NCBI RefSeq assembly: GCF_023168325.1 | Contig: NZ_AP025688.1 | Span: 1,612,001 to 1,676,000, forward strand | Reading direction: 5' to 3' | Source of the DNA: Tsukamurella sp. PLM1 | GTDB lineage: Bacteria > Actinomycetota > Actinomycetes > Mycobacteriales > Mycobacteriaceae | Length of the DNA stretch: 64,000 bases | Shown: in pieces, positions 28,777 to 38,347 of the stretch | Layout: the number at the start of each line of letters is the position of its first letter | Numbering within the stretch: position 1 is the first letter of the stretch | Notes under the pieces: generated by a model | Told to the model about the DNA's origin: nothing | The model's input: the letters and a program-made list of their open reading frames with translations, nothing else | The model's database searches: none | Translations under genes and position numbers: made by a program

Positions 28777-29843
28777 CTACTGCTGTCCGTCCTGCTTGCG
28801 GGCCGAGTTGCGGCGCCACTCGTCGATCTTGCGGCCCACGCCGGTGGCGACGTCGGTCACGCCTCGCCCACGGTGTTCACCGCCGACGACCCGAAGTCGC
28901 GCAGCGTGGTGATCAGTGGATCGGCGGAGGCGTCGAAGTTCTCCTTGTACCCGCGCGCCGCGGTCTTGAATTCCTCGGCGGCGCTGGCCCTCTCGTCGTC
29001 GGCGCGCTGCGGGTACTCGCCGCCCACGATCCGCCCGTAGTCGCCGCGCTCCACCCAGCGGTTGAGATCCGCCGCCCGCAGCACCGAGAACGGGTGCGAC
29101 TGCAGCTCCAGGTTCAGCAGCTTGAGCACCCCGTCGCGCAGGTCGCCCGTGCGCTCGTACTCCGCGGCCTGGGCCAGGAAGCGCTGCGTATCCATCTCCG
29201 AGAGCTTCGTCCCGCCCGCGGTTTTCATGTGCACGCGCATCGCCACGTCCGGGTCCTGCACGCACAGCAGTCCGGCGCGGTCGCCCGACAGCTCGGACTT
29301 GCGCTGCCATTCCATGAGCGCCGCCACGATCGCCCGCAGCGCCCAGCCGCCGATCGGCACCCAGCCGAAGCTGCCGGCCAGCCGCAGCAGGTGCATCAGC
29401 ATGGTGCGGTACACGGCGTGCCCGGACAGTGCGTGGCCGAGCTCGTGTCCGACCACGAAGCGCTGCTCCTCGGCGTCCATGAGCTCGAGCAGGCCGGTGT
29501 TGATCACGATGAACGGGCGGTCCATGCCGATGGTCATGGCGTTCACCGACGGATCCTGCACCACGTACAGCTCCGGGACGGCGTCGGTGTCGAGGACGCG
29601 GGCGCAGTCGACCAGCACGTCGTGCAGGTGCGGGAACTGCCGGTCGTCCACGCGCACGCCCGACGCGAGGAACAGCAGGCGGTGCTGGCGTTCGCGCAGC
29701 AGCGCCGAGATGGCCTTGAGCACGGTGTCGAAACCCTTGAGGTTGCGCAGCGCCACCAGCGCGGCGCGGTCGGCCGGGTGCTCCCACGCACGGGTGCTGA
29801 TGCCGGGAAGCGAACGGTACGTTCGGGACACTGAATCGGTCAT
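28777..29843 (-). CDS. M48 family zinc metalloprotease (one frameshift)
   Basis: About 355 residues. The HExxH zinc site is VVGHELGHALSGH, with the third ligand probably in SELSGDRAGLL. The N-terminal part (EHPADRAALVALRNLKGFDTV) and ELYVVQDPSVNAMTIGMD are typical of the YggG/LoiP-like soluble branch of M48. One hydrophobic stretch, MLMHLLRLAGSFGWVPIGGW, may sit in or on the membrane. The last ~30 residues (DVATGVGRKIDEWRRN) are in another frame after a break near 28860. GTG 29852 is an alternative start. Confidence 0.88.
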
Positions 29844-29853
29844 GGTGGCCACG

Positions 29854-31044
29854 TTACCGGGCTGCGGTTGGCGTCCGCTTGGCGACGACGAAGGCGGCCG
29901 CGGCGCCCGCGGCGCACACCACCATCGAGACTCCCAGCACCACCGGGTCGCCGCCGATCCCCGCGAACAGCGCCGCGATCCCGCCCAATACGAACCGGGC
30001 GGACCCCAGCGCGGCCGAGGCGGTCCCGGCCAGCGCGCCGTGGTCCTCGAGGGCCAGCGCGGCGGTGGTGGGCATCGCGAGTCCCAGGCTGGAGACCGTG
30101 ACGAACAGTGCGGCGATCACGAGCGGGGCGCTGTCCGCGGCCAGCGCGGCGAGCGTCGCGACGGAGCCGACGAGCATCCCGCCGAGCCCGGCCGACACGA
30201 GCGAGGCCGCGGGAACCCGGCCCACGAGGCGCCCCCCGGTGAGGTTCGAGGCGAGCAGGCCGAGCGCGTTCGCCGCGAACACCACGCTGAAGGCGGTCTC
30301 GCTGTAGCCGTAATGCTCCTGGAACACGAACGCCGAAGTGGAGATGTAGGCGAACATCGCGGCGAACGCGAGGCCGCCCGTCAGCGTCAGCGCGACGAAC
30401 CTGCGGTCCTTGGCGAGGGAGACGAATCCGCCCGCCACGGATCCCCAGCCCACCGGCCGACGGTCCGCCGCCCCCAGCGTCTCGGGGACGAAGACCAGCG
30501 CGATCGCCAGCAGCGCGATCCCCAGCACCCCGAGGATCACGAAGAGCCCGCGCCAATCCATCACGCGCAGTAGTTGGGCGCCCGCCAGTGGCGCGACGAT
30601 CGGCGCCACGCCACCGACGGCCATGAGCATCGCGATCATCCGCGCCGCGGCGACGCCGCTGTACAGGTCGCGGACGATGGCCAGGCTGAGCACGATGCCC
30701 GCGGCACCCGCGAGGCCCTGCAGCAGCCGGGCCGCGTCCAGCAGGTACACCGACGGGGCGACCGCGCACAGCAGCGAACTGAGGATGAACAGCGCCATCC
30801 CCGCGATCATCGGCCGGCGCCGCCCGATCGAGTCGGACAGCGGGCCCACGAACACCTGCCCCAGTGCGAGCCCGATCAGGCACGCCGTAAGCGTGGCCTG
30901 GATCGCGGGTTGGGAAGCGCCGAGGTTGGCAGCGGCTGCGGGCAGGGCGGGGAGGTACAGGTCGGTCGTGATGGGACCGAACGCCGACAGTGCGCCCAGG
31001 ATCAGGGCCAGCCGGACGTTGCCTCGGGAACCGGATTCGGGCAT
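29854..31044 (-). CDS. MFS transporter, Bcr/CflA drug-resistance family
   Basis: 396 residues with twelve hydrophobic helices. FGPITTDLYLPALPAAAANL at helix one and GQVFVGPLSDSIGRRRPMI at the loop between helices two and three are hallmarks of the Bcr/CflA subfamily, which exports bicyclomycin, sulfonamides or chloramphenicol by proton antiport. It starts two bases after the stop of the long Hsp70-partner gene, so it may share that transcript. The substrate is unknown. Confidence 0.92.
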   Translation of the reverse strand: MPESGSRGNVRLALILGALSAFGPITTDLYLPALPAAAANLGASQPAIQATLTACLIGLALGQVFVGPLSDSIGRRRPMIAGMALFILSSLLCAVAPSVYLLDAARLLQGLAGAAGIVLSLAIVRDLYSGVAAARMIAMLMAVGGVAPIVAPLAGAQLLRVMDWRGLFVILGVLGIALLAIALVFVPETLGAADRRPVGWGSVAGGFVSLAKDRRFVALTLTGGLAFAAMFAYISTSAFVFQEHYGYSETAFSVVFAANALGLLASNLTGGRLVGRVPAASLVSAGLGGMLVGSVATLAALAADSAPLVIAALFVTVSSLGLAMPTTAALALEDHGALAGTASAALGSARFVLGGIAALFAGIGGDPVVLGVSMVVCAAGAAAAFVVAKRTPTAAR

Positions 31045-31046
31045 CC

Positions 31047-33173
31047 TCAATCCAACCGCACGTGTGCGGTGGGGGCGAAATCGCCGGAGACGACGAGGGC
31101 ACCGCCCGCCCGCGCCCGCACGCGGCCACGCCGAGGTGACACGGGCGCGGGAGATCGGCGGGAAGCGGTGCGCCACCGTCGATCTGGTAGCGCGTGTTGG
31201 TCACCTTCCACGACCGGGCCGCGGGATCGGTGGGGAGTGGGGCGGACCGTCGGCCCGGGCCACGACCATCGCCTCGGTCACGCCGTGGGGCCAGTCGAAG
31301 GTGAGCAGCGCACCCCGGACGGTCACTCCCGTGACGCCCGGAAGTCCGGTGGTGGCGGTCGGCCCGCCGGGCACGGGAACCGGTCCCGACGGTGTCGTCC
31401 GCGGCGGTTCCGGTGCCCGGACCGGGGCGGCCGTCGGCGCCGCGATGGACCGGGCCGGGGCGGATGCGACGCCGTCGACGACCGCGACGACCTCGTACGC
31501 GGGCACGGCGCGACGGGGCGCGCCGCCGTCTTCGAGCGTCGTCTCGCGAGTGCGGCCGACGACCTTCCAGGTGCCGTCGGGCTGCTCGCGCGAGACCCGG
31601 TACTCCGCGCCCGGATGGGTGCTGGACCAGGCGACGAGCACGGCACCGTCGGCCCAACGGGCGGTGACGTCCGTGGGCGGGGCGGGGAGGCCGGCGCCGG
31701 TGGCGTGGGGTCCGGTGCCGGCACGGGTGTCGGGGGTACGGGGGCCGGGGATACGGAGCCGGCGCCGAGGGCGCGCTGGGCCTCCTCGATCGCGGTCTGC
31801 AGGTCGGGCTGACCGGCCGGGGCGGGGCGTCGACGGCGCGGCGCTGCAGGTCGGCGAGGATCCGGGCGGCGTCCGGCCAGCGCCGTTCCGCCCGGGCCGC
31901 GGCGACGTCGCCCCACAGCCGCGCGGCCTCGTCCAGGACGCGGCGCGCCTCGCCGGCGATCGAGCGGATCTGAGTGGACGCGGCCCCGTCGTCGAGCGAA
32001 CGCGCGTCCTCGGCGAGGCGCGCGGCCTCCGCCGGACGGCCCCGGCGGAGCGCCGCCCGCGCGGACCTGAGCAGCGGCTCCCACGGCCGTGGCTCGGTGC
32101 CCCGGGCGGGCGCCGGGGTGGACGGGTTCGACGGGGCCGACGGGTTGGTCGGCCGGGACGGAACGGGTGCCGGGGCGGGCGCCTGCGCGGCGTGCCCGAT
32201 GCCGCCGCCGTACTCGGCCGCGAGGTCGGCGAGCACCCGCTCCGTCGCGGCGCGGTCCAGCCCCAGGCTCACGCCCTCGTCCGCGAGGAACTCGTAATCG
32301 GGCCCGACGAGCCGGTCCTCGATGAGGATCGCGGCCCGCACCTTGGGGCGCAGGGCCTCGGTCACGTCCTCGACCACGGCCGCGGCGTACGCGTCGGCCA
32401 GCGGCCCGCCCTCGACGAGGACCTCGCGCGCGTGCACGCCCAACTCGTCCAGGACGGCGCGCGGGCGGCCGCCGGGAGTTCCCGGGCGCGGCGGTGCAGG
32501 ATGTCCGCCCGCTCGCGGATCTCCGCCGTGTCCTGTGAATCGGTCACGGCGAGCCCGAGCAGCGCGAACAACGTCGGCACGCTCTCGTGGCACAGGTCGC
32601 TCCACTCGCGCAGCAGCGCGCTGATCTGCGCCCGGCGCTGCGCGGTGAGTCCCGTCGGTGCCGCCGCGGCGGGGGCGGAGGCTCCCGGAGCACCCGGTGC
32701 CGGCGCAGCCGGGCCGCCACCTCGGCCGGGGTGAGGCCGCCCAGCGCGCCGATCTCCTCGAGCCCCGCCACCTTCTCGGCGGGCACGCCGCCGTGCCGCT
32801 CCACCAGCCGGGAGATCGCGGTGTCGAGGATCGCATAGCGTCCGGCGTCGCGCTCGTCCCGCGCCGCCCGGACGCGCAGCTCCTCCGCGCGGCGGTCGGC
32901 GGAGGTGCGCAGCGCGGCGCTGCGGCGGTCGTGCTCCGCCACGAGCTGGGCTACCAGCGCACGGTACTTCGGGTGGTCGCGCTGGCGCTGCCAGAACCCC
33001 CACACCTCGTCGATGCGGGCCGCGACGGCCTCGTCCGGCAGGTCGGCGGCACCGTCGAGGGGGAGGTCGTACAGCTCGAACGCGTCCGACTGGTCGGGTC
33101 CGCCGCGGCGGGCCACGCCGGCCAGGACGCGCTTGCGATAGGCGTTGGGGTCGAACGGCTCCATCGCGCTCAT
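31047..33173 (-). CDS. Hsp70-associated large protein with Pro-rich linker and Fn3-like repeats (several frameshifts)
   Basis: The coding trace passes through at least five frame breaks (near 32690, 32470, 31830, 31690 and 31225, plus one before the end) and covers about 700 residues. Order: an N-terminal helical domain (FDPNAYRKRVLAGVARRGG, EVWGFWQRQRDHPKYRALV), a coiled helical middle (SARAALRRGRPAEAARLAED), a Pro/Ala linker, then two beta-rich modules resembling fibronectin type III domains (VLVAWSSTHPGAEYRVSRE, GALLTFDWPHGVTEAMVVA). It starts at ATG 33173, overlapping the Hsp70 stop. Proteins of this type accompany non-canonical Hsp70s in actinobacteria; the role is unknown. Confidence 0.65.
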
Positions 33174-34849
33174 CCCCGCCGGCGCGTGCGCTGCACCTGG
33201 TCGAGCTCGCGGGCCACGTCGGCCTGCGAGAGCATGGCGCCGGTCTGCGCGGACAGCGTGAGGGGCATGTCGGCGTCCACGTGGTGCGCCGTCACGTGCA
33301 GCACCCCGTCGAAGCCCATCTCGAAGGTGATGCGCACCTCGCTCCCCGCGGGGTAGCCGGGCGGGATGTCGGTGATCGTGCCCTCCACCAGCAGCTTCGC
33401 GTCGGACAGGCGCTGGGAGGCCACCTGGCCCTGCTGCTCGACCACGGTGACCTCGATCTGCGCCTGGTCCTCGCGCATCGTGCCGAAGGACCGGCGCACC
33501 CGGACGGGCAGCGTCTGGTTGCGCTCGACGAGCCAGGTGACGCCCAGCTCGCCGTGGTCCCGCACCGCGAGCACGCCGAAGCCCCGGGAGATCACGGTGT
33601 CCACCTGGATCTCGAGCATCCGGCGCACCAGCGACACGGGCTGCGCGAACGAGGCCGCGACGCGCCCGATCGACTCGTCGAGCGCGGTCGCCGAGGCGTG
33701 CAGGGGCGGCGCACCGTCGGGTAGCAGGCCGCGCGTCACGAGGTCGGCCGCGACGAGGCGCTCCATCTCCAGCTTCTCGCCGTACAGGGCGGCTCCGCGG
33801 GCCACGGCGAGATCCGGATCGTGCAGCTCGCCGGTGAGGCCGAGCTGGTCCTGCAGAGCGCGGGCCACCGCGGGCATCCGCGACGAGCCGCCGACCAGGA
33901 GCAGCCGGTCCACCTTCGCCGCGCCGCGCCGCTCGGCGGCGGCGAGACAGTCCCGGGTCAGCTCGACGGTGCGCCGCAGCAGCGGGGCCGTCATCTCCTC
34001 CAGCTCGGCCCGGGTGAGCGGCACGACCGCGCGAGCGCCGTCGTGGGCGACCACGACCTCGGTGCGATCGGCCTGCGACAGTTCGTGTTTCGCCTGCTCC
34101 GCGGCAAGAACGAGCGACTGGGAGCCCGCGGAGTCGTCCAGTGGATCCTCGGCGTCGGGGTTCGCCTCGCAGAACCGCTGCGACAGGTGCAGTGCGATCC
34201 GCTCGTCCCAGTCGGCACCGCCGAGCTGATGATCGCCCTCCACGGCCAGTACCGAGATGCGCCGGTCGGCCAGCTCGATGACCGTGGCGTCGAAGGTGCC
34301 GCCGCCCAGGTCGTAGACCAGGACCGTCTCGCGCGGGGCGGTCTTGCCGAAGTCGACCCCGCCGTCGATCCGCCCGAAGCCGTACGACAGCGCCGCGGCG
34401 ATCGGCTCCGAGAGCACGCCCGCCACGTCGAACCCGGCGTACGTGCCGGCCTGGATGGTGGCGCGCCGCTCCTCGTCGCCGAAGTACGCGGGCACCGTGA
34501 TCACGACGCGACGCACCGGCTCGCCGCCGCTGAACTCCACGTCGCCGGCGAGGCTCTTGAGGATCAGGGCCGACACCGCGGGCGCCGACCACGTCTCGCC
34601 GTGCGCGCGGAACCGCCACTGGGAATCGCCCATGCGGCGCTTGACCAGGCTGCACACGTGCTCGGGGTCCAGCCGCGCCTGCCGCCGCGCGCCCTCGCCC
34701 ACCAGGTGGTCGAAGGCCGACGCGAACAGCACCACCGACGGCACCGTCGACTCCCCGCCGAGCCCCCGCACGATCTCGGGCCGGCCGTCGGCGCCGATGC
34801 GCGCGATCGCCGAGTTGGTCGTGCCCAGGTCGATTCCGTACACCCCCAT
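33170..34849 (-). CDS. Hsp70 (DnaK-like) chaperone, non-canonical
   Basis: 559 residues, shorter than DnaK (about 600-640). The nucleotide-binding domain has YGIDLGTTNSAIARI, VYDLGGGTFDATVIEL and LLVGGSSRMPAVARAL. The substrate-binding beta domain reads LPVRVRRSFGTMREDQ and EVRITFEMGFDGVLHVTA. The lid is short and ends in DQVQRTRRRG without the acidic EEVD-like tail. It is divergent from the GrpE-like gene and overlaps the start of the partner protein. It is likely a specialised paralogue, with the main DnaK elsewhere. Confidence 0.9.
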   Translation of the reverse strand: MGVYGIDLGTTNSAIARIGADGRPEIVRGLGGESTVPSVVLFASAFDHLVGEGARRQARLDPEHVCSLVKRRMGDSQWRFRAHGETWSAPAVSALILKSLAGDVEFSGGEPVRRVVITVPAYFGDEERRATIQAGTYAGFDVAGVLSEPIAAALSYGFGRIDGGVDFGKTAPRETVLVYDLGGGTFDATVIELADRRISVLAVEGDHQLGGADWDERIALHLSQRFCEANPDAEDPLDDSAGSQSLVLAAEQAKHELSQADRTEVVVAHDGARAVVPLTRAELEEMTAPLLRRTVELTRDCLAAAERRGAAKVDRLLLVGGSSRMPAVARALQDQLGLTGELHDPDLAVARGAALYGEKLEMERLVAADLVTRGLLPDGAPPLHASATALDESIGRVAASFAQPVSLVRRMLEIQVDTVISRGFGVLAVRDHGELGVTWLVERNQTLPVRVRRSFGTMREDQAQIEVTVVEQQGQVASQRLSDAKLLVEGTITDIPPGYPAGSEVRITFEMGFDGVLHVTAHHVDADMPLTLSAQTGAMLSQADVARELDQVQRTRRRG

Positions 34850-34857
34850 GGCGGAAT

Positions 34858-34871
34858 CGTAGCGCGCTACG
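34858..34871. promoter_or_regulatory. Perfect 14-bp palindrome between divergent chaperone genes
   Basis: CGTAGCGCGCTACG is its own reverse complement and lies in the 30-base gap between the hsp70 start (34849) and the grpE-like start (34880). The gap is too short for two normal promoters with leaders, so a shared operator or leaderless starts are possible. Candidate only. Confidence 0.5.
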
Positions 34872-34879
34872 GTCGGTCC

Positions 34880-35365
34880 ATGACTGCTGATGAGGCCGAC
34901 GCCGCGAGCCAGGTGGCGCGGGACGCGCTCGCGGAGCGGGTGGAGGACCTGGCCCGGATCCTGGCGCGGCAGGCGGGCACCGTCGAACGGCTCGCGGACG
35001 CCGAACAGGCCCGCGCGAGCGAGGACCGGATCGGGGCCGACCTGCCGCTCGTGGTGGAACTGTTCGCGCTCCTCGGCGACGTGACCGCGTGCGCCGCGAC
35101 CGCCGAGTCCGACCGGGAACGGGACGCGTTCGACGCCGTCGCGGCGCGGATCGAGCGGCTGCTCGTGGGGCGCGGCGGCACCGTCGTCACGCCGGCCGTG
35201 GGGGACCTGTTCGACGCGGCCGTGATGGAGGCATCGGACACCACGGCCACCGACGACGAGGCCCTCGACCGGACCGTGGCGGACGTCATCGCCCCGGGCC
35301 TGACGGTGCCGGGCCGCTCCGTACGCCCTGCACGGGTGGTGGTGCGAGTATTGCGCTCACGCTGA
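34880..35365 (+). CDS. GrpE-like nucleotide exchange factor
   Basis: 161 residues. A long N-terminal helix (VARDALAERVEDLARILARQ) is followed by a four-helix-bundle region with ADLPLVVELFALLGDVTACA, and a short beta-rich C-terminus (VADVIAPGLTVPGRSVRPAR, VVVRV) of the kind that contacts the Hsp70 nucleotide domain. This is the GrpE layout. It is divergently transcribed from the Hsp70 gene and so probably serves that paralogue. Confidence 0.8.
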   Translation: MTADEADAASQVARDALAERVEDLARILARQAGTVERLADAEQARASEDRIGADLPLVVELFALLGDVTACAATAESDRERDAFDAVAARIERLLVGRGGTVVTPAVGDLFDAAVMEASDTTATDDEALDRTVADVIAPGLTVPGRSVRPARVVVRVLRSR

Positions 35366-35408
35366 TTCCAGCGGAACAGGCGGGCCGCGGCGCGCGTTGC
35401 ACACCATC

Positions 35409-36764
35409 ATGTCCTCCACCACCACTGCGGCACCTTCGCGCATCCCGCCGTTGCTGAAGAACTTCGGCTTCCAGATCGTCGTCGGCCTGATCGCCGGCGT
35501 CCTGCTCGGCCTACTGGCCCGGAACATGGCACCCGCGGCCGACGGCAACGTCAACTGGCTCGTCGGCACGCTCAAGACGATCGGCTCCAGTTACGTCAAG
35601 CTGCTGACCGTGGCCGTCGTTCCCCTCGTGGTGACCGCCGTGATCGCGTCGATCGCCAACCTGCGCAACGTGACCAATGCGGCGCGGCTTGCGGGCAAGA
35701 CGCTGCTGTGGTTCGCGATCACCGCGTTCATCGCCGTGGTGATCGGCATCGTCCTGGGGCTGGTGCTGCAGCCGGGCGCGCACACCACCGTCACGGGCGA
35801 GGGGAAGGCACCGTCGAGCACCGGATCCTGGTGGGCGTTCCTGACGGGCCTCGTCCCGTCCAACTTCCTCGGGCTACAGGCCAAGGCATCCGACGGTTCC
35901 GTCTCGCTCAGCTTCAACGTGCTGCAGGTGCTCGTGGTCGCGGCCGCGATCGGCATCGCGGCACTGAAGGTGGGGGAGAAGGCCGAACCCTTCATCACGT
36001 TCAACGCGTCGCTGCTGGCGATCGTGCAGAAGGTGCTGTGGTGGATCATCCGGCTCGCGCCGATCGGCACGGCCGCGCTGATCGGCACGGCGGTCGCGAC
36101 CTACGGGTGGGGTGCGATCGGCTCGCTGGGCGCGTTCACCGGGGCTATCTACCTGGGCCTGCTGATCGTCGGATTCGTGGTCTACCCGCTCATCGTCAAG
36201 GCGCACGGACTGTCGGTGAAACAGTTCTTCAGCGGGGTGTGGCCCGCGGCGCAGCTGGGCTTCGTCTCCCGCAGCTCGATCGGCACCCTCCCGGTGACGG
36301 AGCGCGTGACCGAGCGGAACCTCGGCGTCCCGCGCGAGTACGCGTCCTTCGCCGTGCCGCTGGGCGCGACCACCAAGATGGACGGCTGCGCCGCGATCTA
36401 CCCCGCCATCGCCGCCATCTTCGTTGCGCAGTACTTCCACGTGCCGCTGGGGATCACGGACTACCTGCTCATCGTGATCGTCTCGGTGATCGGGTCCGCC
36501 GCGACGGCGGGTACCACCGGTGCCACCGTGATGCTGACCCTGACGCTGTCGACGCTGGGCCTGCCGCTGGCCGGCGTCGGCCTCCTGCTGGCCGTCGAGC
36601 CGATCGTCGACATGGGCCGCACGGCGCTCAATGTGACGGGGCAGGCGCTGATCCCGACCATCGTCGCCAAGCAGGAGGGCATCCTCGACCAGGACGCCTA
36701 CAACGCGCCGCGCAAGGATGTCTACGCCGACGAGTCCGCGGCGCCGGTGGCGGTGCCGGCCTGA
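35409..36764 (+). CDS. Sodium:dicarboxylate/amino-acid symporter (DAACS family)
   Basis: 451 residues from ATG 35409. Glutamate transporter-fold signatures are plain: the serine-rich motif SRSSIGTLPVT and the helix-seven motif FAVPLGATTKMDGCA (usually GATxNMDGT), then AGTTGATVMLTLTLSTLG. DMGRTALNVTGQAL near the end is the substrate-contact helix. Transport of glutamate, aspartate or C4-dicarboxylates with Na+ is expected; the Lys and Cys in the motif-seven segment are unusual and could change specificity. Convergent with the esterase gene. Confidence 0.93.
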   Translation: MSSTTTAAPSRIPPLLKNFGFQIVVGLIAGVLLGLLARNMAPAADGNVNWLVGTLKTIGSSYVKLLTVAVVPLVVTAVIASIANLRNVTNAARLAGKTLLWFAITAFIAVVIGIVLGLVLQPGAHTTVTGEGKAPSSTGSWWAFLTGLVPSNFLGLQAKASDGSVSLSFNVLQVLVVAAAIGIAALKVGEKAEPFITFNASLLAIVQKVLWWIIRLAPIGTAALIGTAVATYGWGAIGSLGAFTGAIYLGLLIVGFVVYPLIVKAHGLSVKQFFSGVWPAAQLGFVSRSSIGTLPVTERVTERNLGVPREYASFAVPLGATTKMDGCAAIYPAIAAIFVAQYFHVPLGITDYLLIVIVSVIGSAATAGTTGATVMLTLTLSTLGLPLAGVGLLLAVEPIVDMGRTALNVTGQALIPTIVAKQEGILDQDAYNAPRKDVYADESAAPVAVPA

Positions 36765-36782
36765 TCGGTGGCAACGGCCGTG

Positions 36783-38258
36783 TCACGCGGGCGCGAACGG
36801 CGCGGGCGGGCGGCCCTGCCAGATCCGGCGCGAGCGTTCCTCGGGATACGGCGCTGTGGTGGAAGGATCGTCGAGGAGTCGGGTGCTGCGGCGCTCGGCG
36901 TCGTAGCGGGGCCACCCCGGATCGCCGGTGGCGCAGAACCGGACCCACGCGTCGAGGAGCTCGTCCGACAGCGCGCGGACCGCGCGTGACGGGGCGTCGC
37001 CGAAGAACATGACGCCTGTCGGGCAGTCCAGGGTGCCGAAGGCGAGCGGGACGTCGATGCTGTGGCAGGCGCCGTACACCTCGGTCTCCCAGCGCACCTC
37101 GAACAGGAAGGTGGCGCCGCCGGCCGCGGCGTTGGCGTCCGCGAGCAGCACCGACGGCATCCGGAAGGTGGCGTCGGAGGACACCAGCTCCATCAGCTCG
37201 TCCGCACCCGCGTGCGGATACGCGGCGCGGTAGTCCGCCGGATCGGCCGGCGCGAACACGTCCAGTGCCCGGGCCACGTCCTCGTCGGTGAACGTGCCGC
37301 GGACGCCCATCATGACGCTGAACAGCCGGAACTCGTCGCGCATGTGCCCGGCGAGCAGATCGATCGCCTCGGCGCCGCCGGTCGCGAGTGCTTCCCACGG
37401 GGTCTCGCGCAGGAGCTCGCCGTCGATGACCGGGCAGACGACGATCCCCAGTTGCGCGAGCCGACCCCACCGGTCGCGGTGCGCGGGCGCGTCGGCGCAC
37501 AGGGCGGTGACTTCGTCGGCGAGCCGCTGCGGCGCGACCTCGGCGAACCCCGCCGCGGTGGACGGTACGCCGAGGCGCTCGGCGAGCGCGGCCGTGACCT
37601 CCGTCGCGAGCGCCGGGGTGATGTTCAGTCCGGGCACGGAGTGGGTGATCGCCCGCCGGAACAGCGGCCGGGCGTGGGGGATCGTGAGCAGGGCGGCGAC
37701 GGATCCCGCGCCGCCCGACGTGCCGGCGATGGTGACCGCGTCGGGGTCGCCGCCGAACGCGGCGATGTTCCGGCGGATCCATTCCAGCGCGGCGATCTGG
37801 TCCAGCAGTCCCCGGTTCGACGGTGCGCCGTCGAGCAGCGCGAACCCCTCCGCACCCATGCGGCACTGGACGCTCACGACGACGAGGCCCTCGGCCGCGA
37901 GCGCCGTGGGGTCGAACATCGGGTCCGCTGCGGTGCCCGCCATGTATCCGCCGCAGCAGATCCATACGAGGACGGGTAGTCCCGACCCGTCGGGATCCGG
38001 GGTGCAGACGTTCACGGTGAGCCAGTTCGCGTCGTCCGAGGCCCTCGGCCTTCGGCCCGGGCCCGGACTGCGGAGGCGGGGACCGAACTCGGCCGCGGGC
38101 CGGACGCCGTCCCACGGGAGCACCGGTTCCGGTGCGGCGAAGCGCAACGGCCCTACAGGAGGCCGCGCGTAAGGGATACCGCGGAAGACGACTGTTCCGT
38201 CGAGGTGTACGCCTTCGACGACGCCCTCCGCCGTCCTGACGCTCGGTCGTTCCTGCAT
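36783..38258 (-). CDS. Type-B carboxylesterase/lipase family protein
   Basis: 491 residues, alpha/beta-hydrolase of the cholinesterase-like family. FRGIPYARPPVGPLRFAAP and LTVNVCTPD are typical; the nucleophile elbow is TIAGTSGGAGS (Ser181 in GxSxG). The expected oxyanion-hole motif HGGG is replaced by CCGG (101-104, WICCGGYMAG), which is odd. The acid residue is probably in the GHMRDEFR region and the His in YGACHSIDVPLAFG. No signal peptide. Divergent from a TetR gene across an AT-rich operator-like site, so it is probably that regulator's target. Confidence 0.9.
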   Translation of the reverse strand: MQERPSVRTAEGVVEGVHLDGTVVFRGIPYARPPVGPLRFAAPEPVLPWDGVRPAAEFGPRLRSPGPGRRPRASDDANWLTVNVCTPDPDGSGLPVLVWICCGGYMAGTAADPMFDPTALAAEGLVVVSVQCRMGAEGFALLDGAPSNRGLLDQIAALEWIRRNIAAFGGDPDAVTIAGTSGGAGSVAALLTIPHARPLFRRAITHSVPGLNITPALATEVTAALAERLGVPSTAAGFAEVAPQRLADEVTALCADAPAHRDRWGRLAQLGIVVCPVIDGELLRETPWEALATGGAEAIDLLAGHMRDEFRLFSVMMGVRGTFTDEDVARALDVFAPADPADYRAAYPHAGADELMELVSSDATFRMPSVLLADANAAAGGATFLFEVRWETEVYGACHSIDVPLAFGTLDCPTGVMFFGDAPSRAVRALSDELLDAWVRFCATGDPGWPRYDAERRSTRLLDDPSTTAPYPEERSRRIWQGRPPAPFAPA

Positions 38259-38282
38259 ATCGGCTCCCTGTGTCGGCGTGTC

Positions 38283-38322
38283 TTGACTTCGACGTTATCA
38301 TCCACTTGTATTATTTCAAGTG
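38283..38322. promoter_or_regulatory. Operator and promoter in the esterase-tetR gap
   Basis: CACTTG (38303-38308) and CAAGTG (38317-38322) form an inverted repeat with an 8-base AT spacer, and TTGACT at 38283-38288 gives a -35-like box. The -10-like TTGTAT lies within the repeat. The gap is clearly AT-richer than its surroundings. The placement suits autoregulation of the tetR gene and control of the divergent esterase. Confidence 0.65.
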
Positions 38323-38347
38323 TATTGAAAAGCCGGAAGGGGTAGCC

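Noticed and set aside
29840-32836. A 998-residue open frame on the minus strand
   Set aside because: It joins one real part of the Hsp70-partner gene to the wrong frame of the MFS gene. Only the 31.8-32.5 kb part reads as protein.
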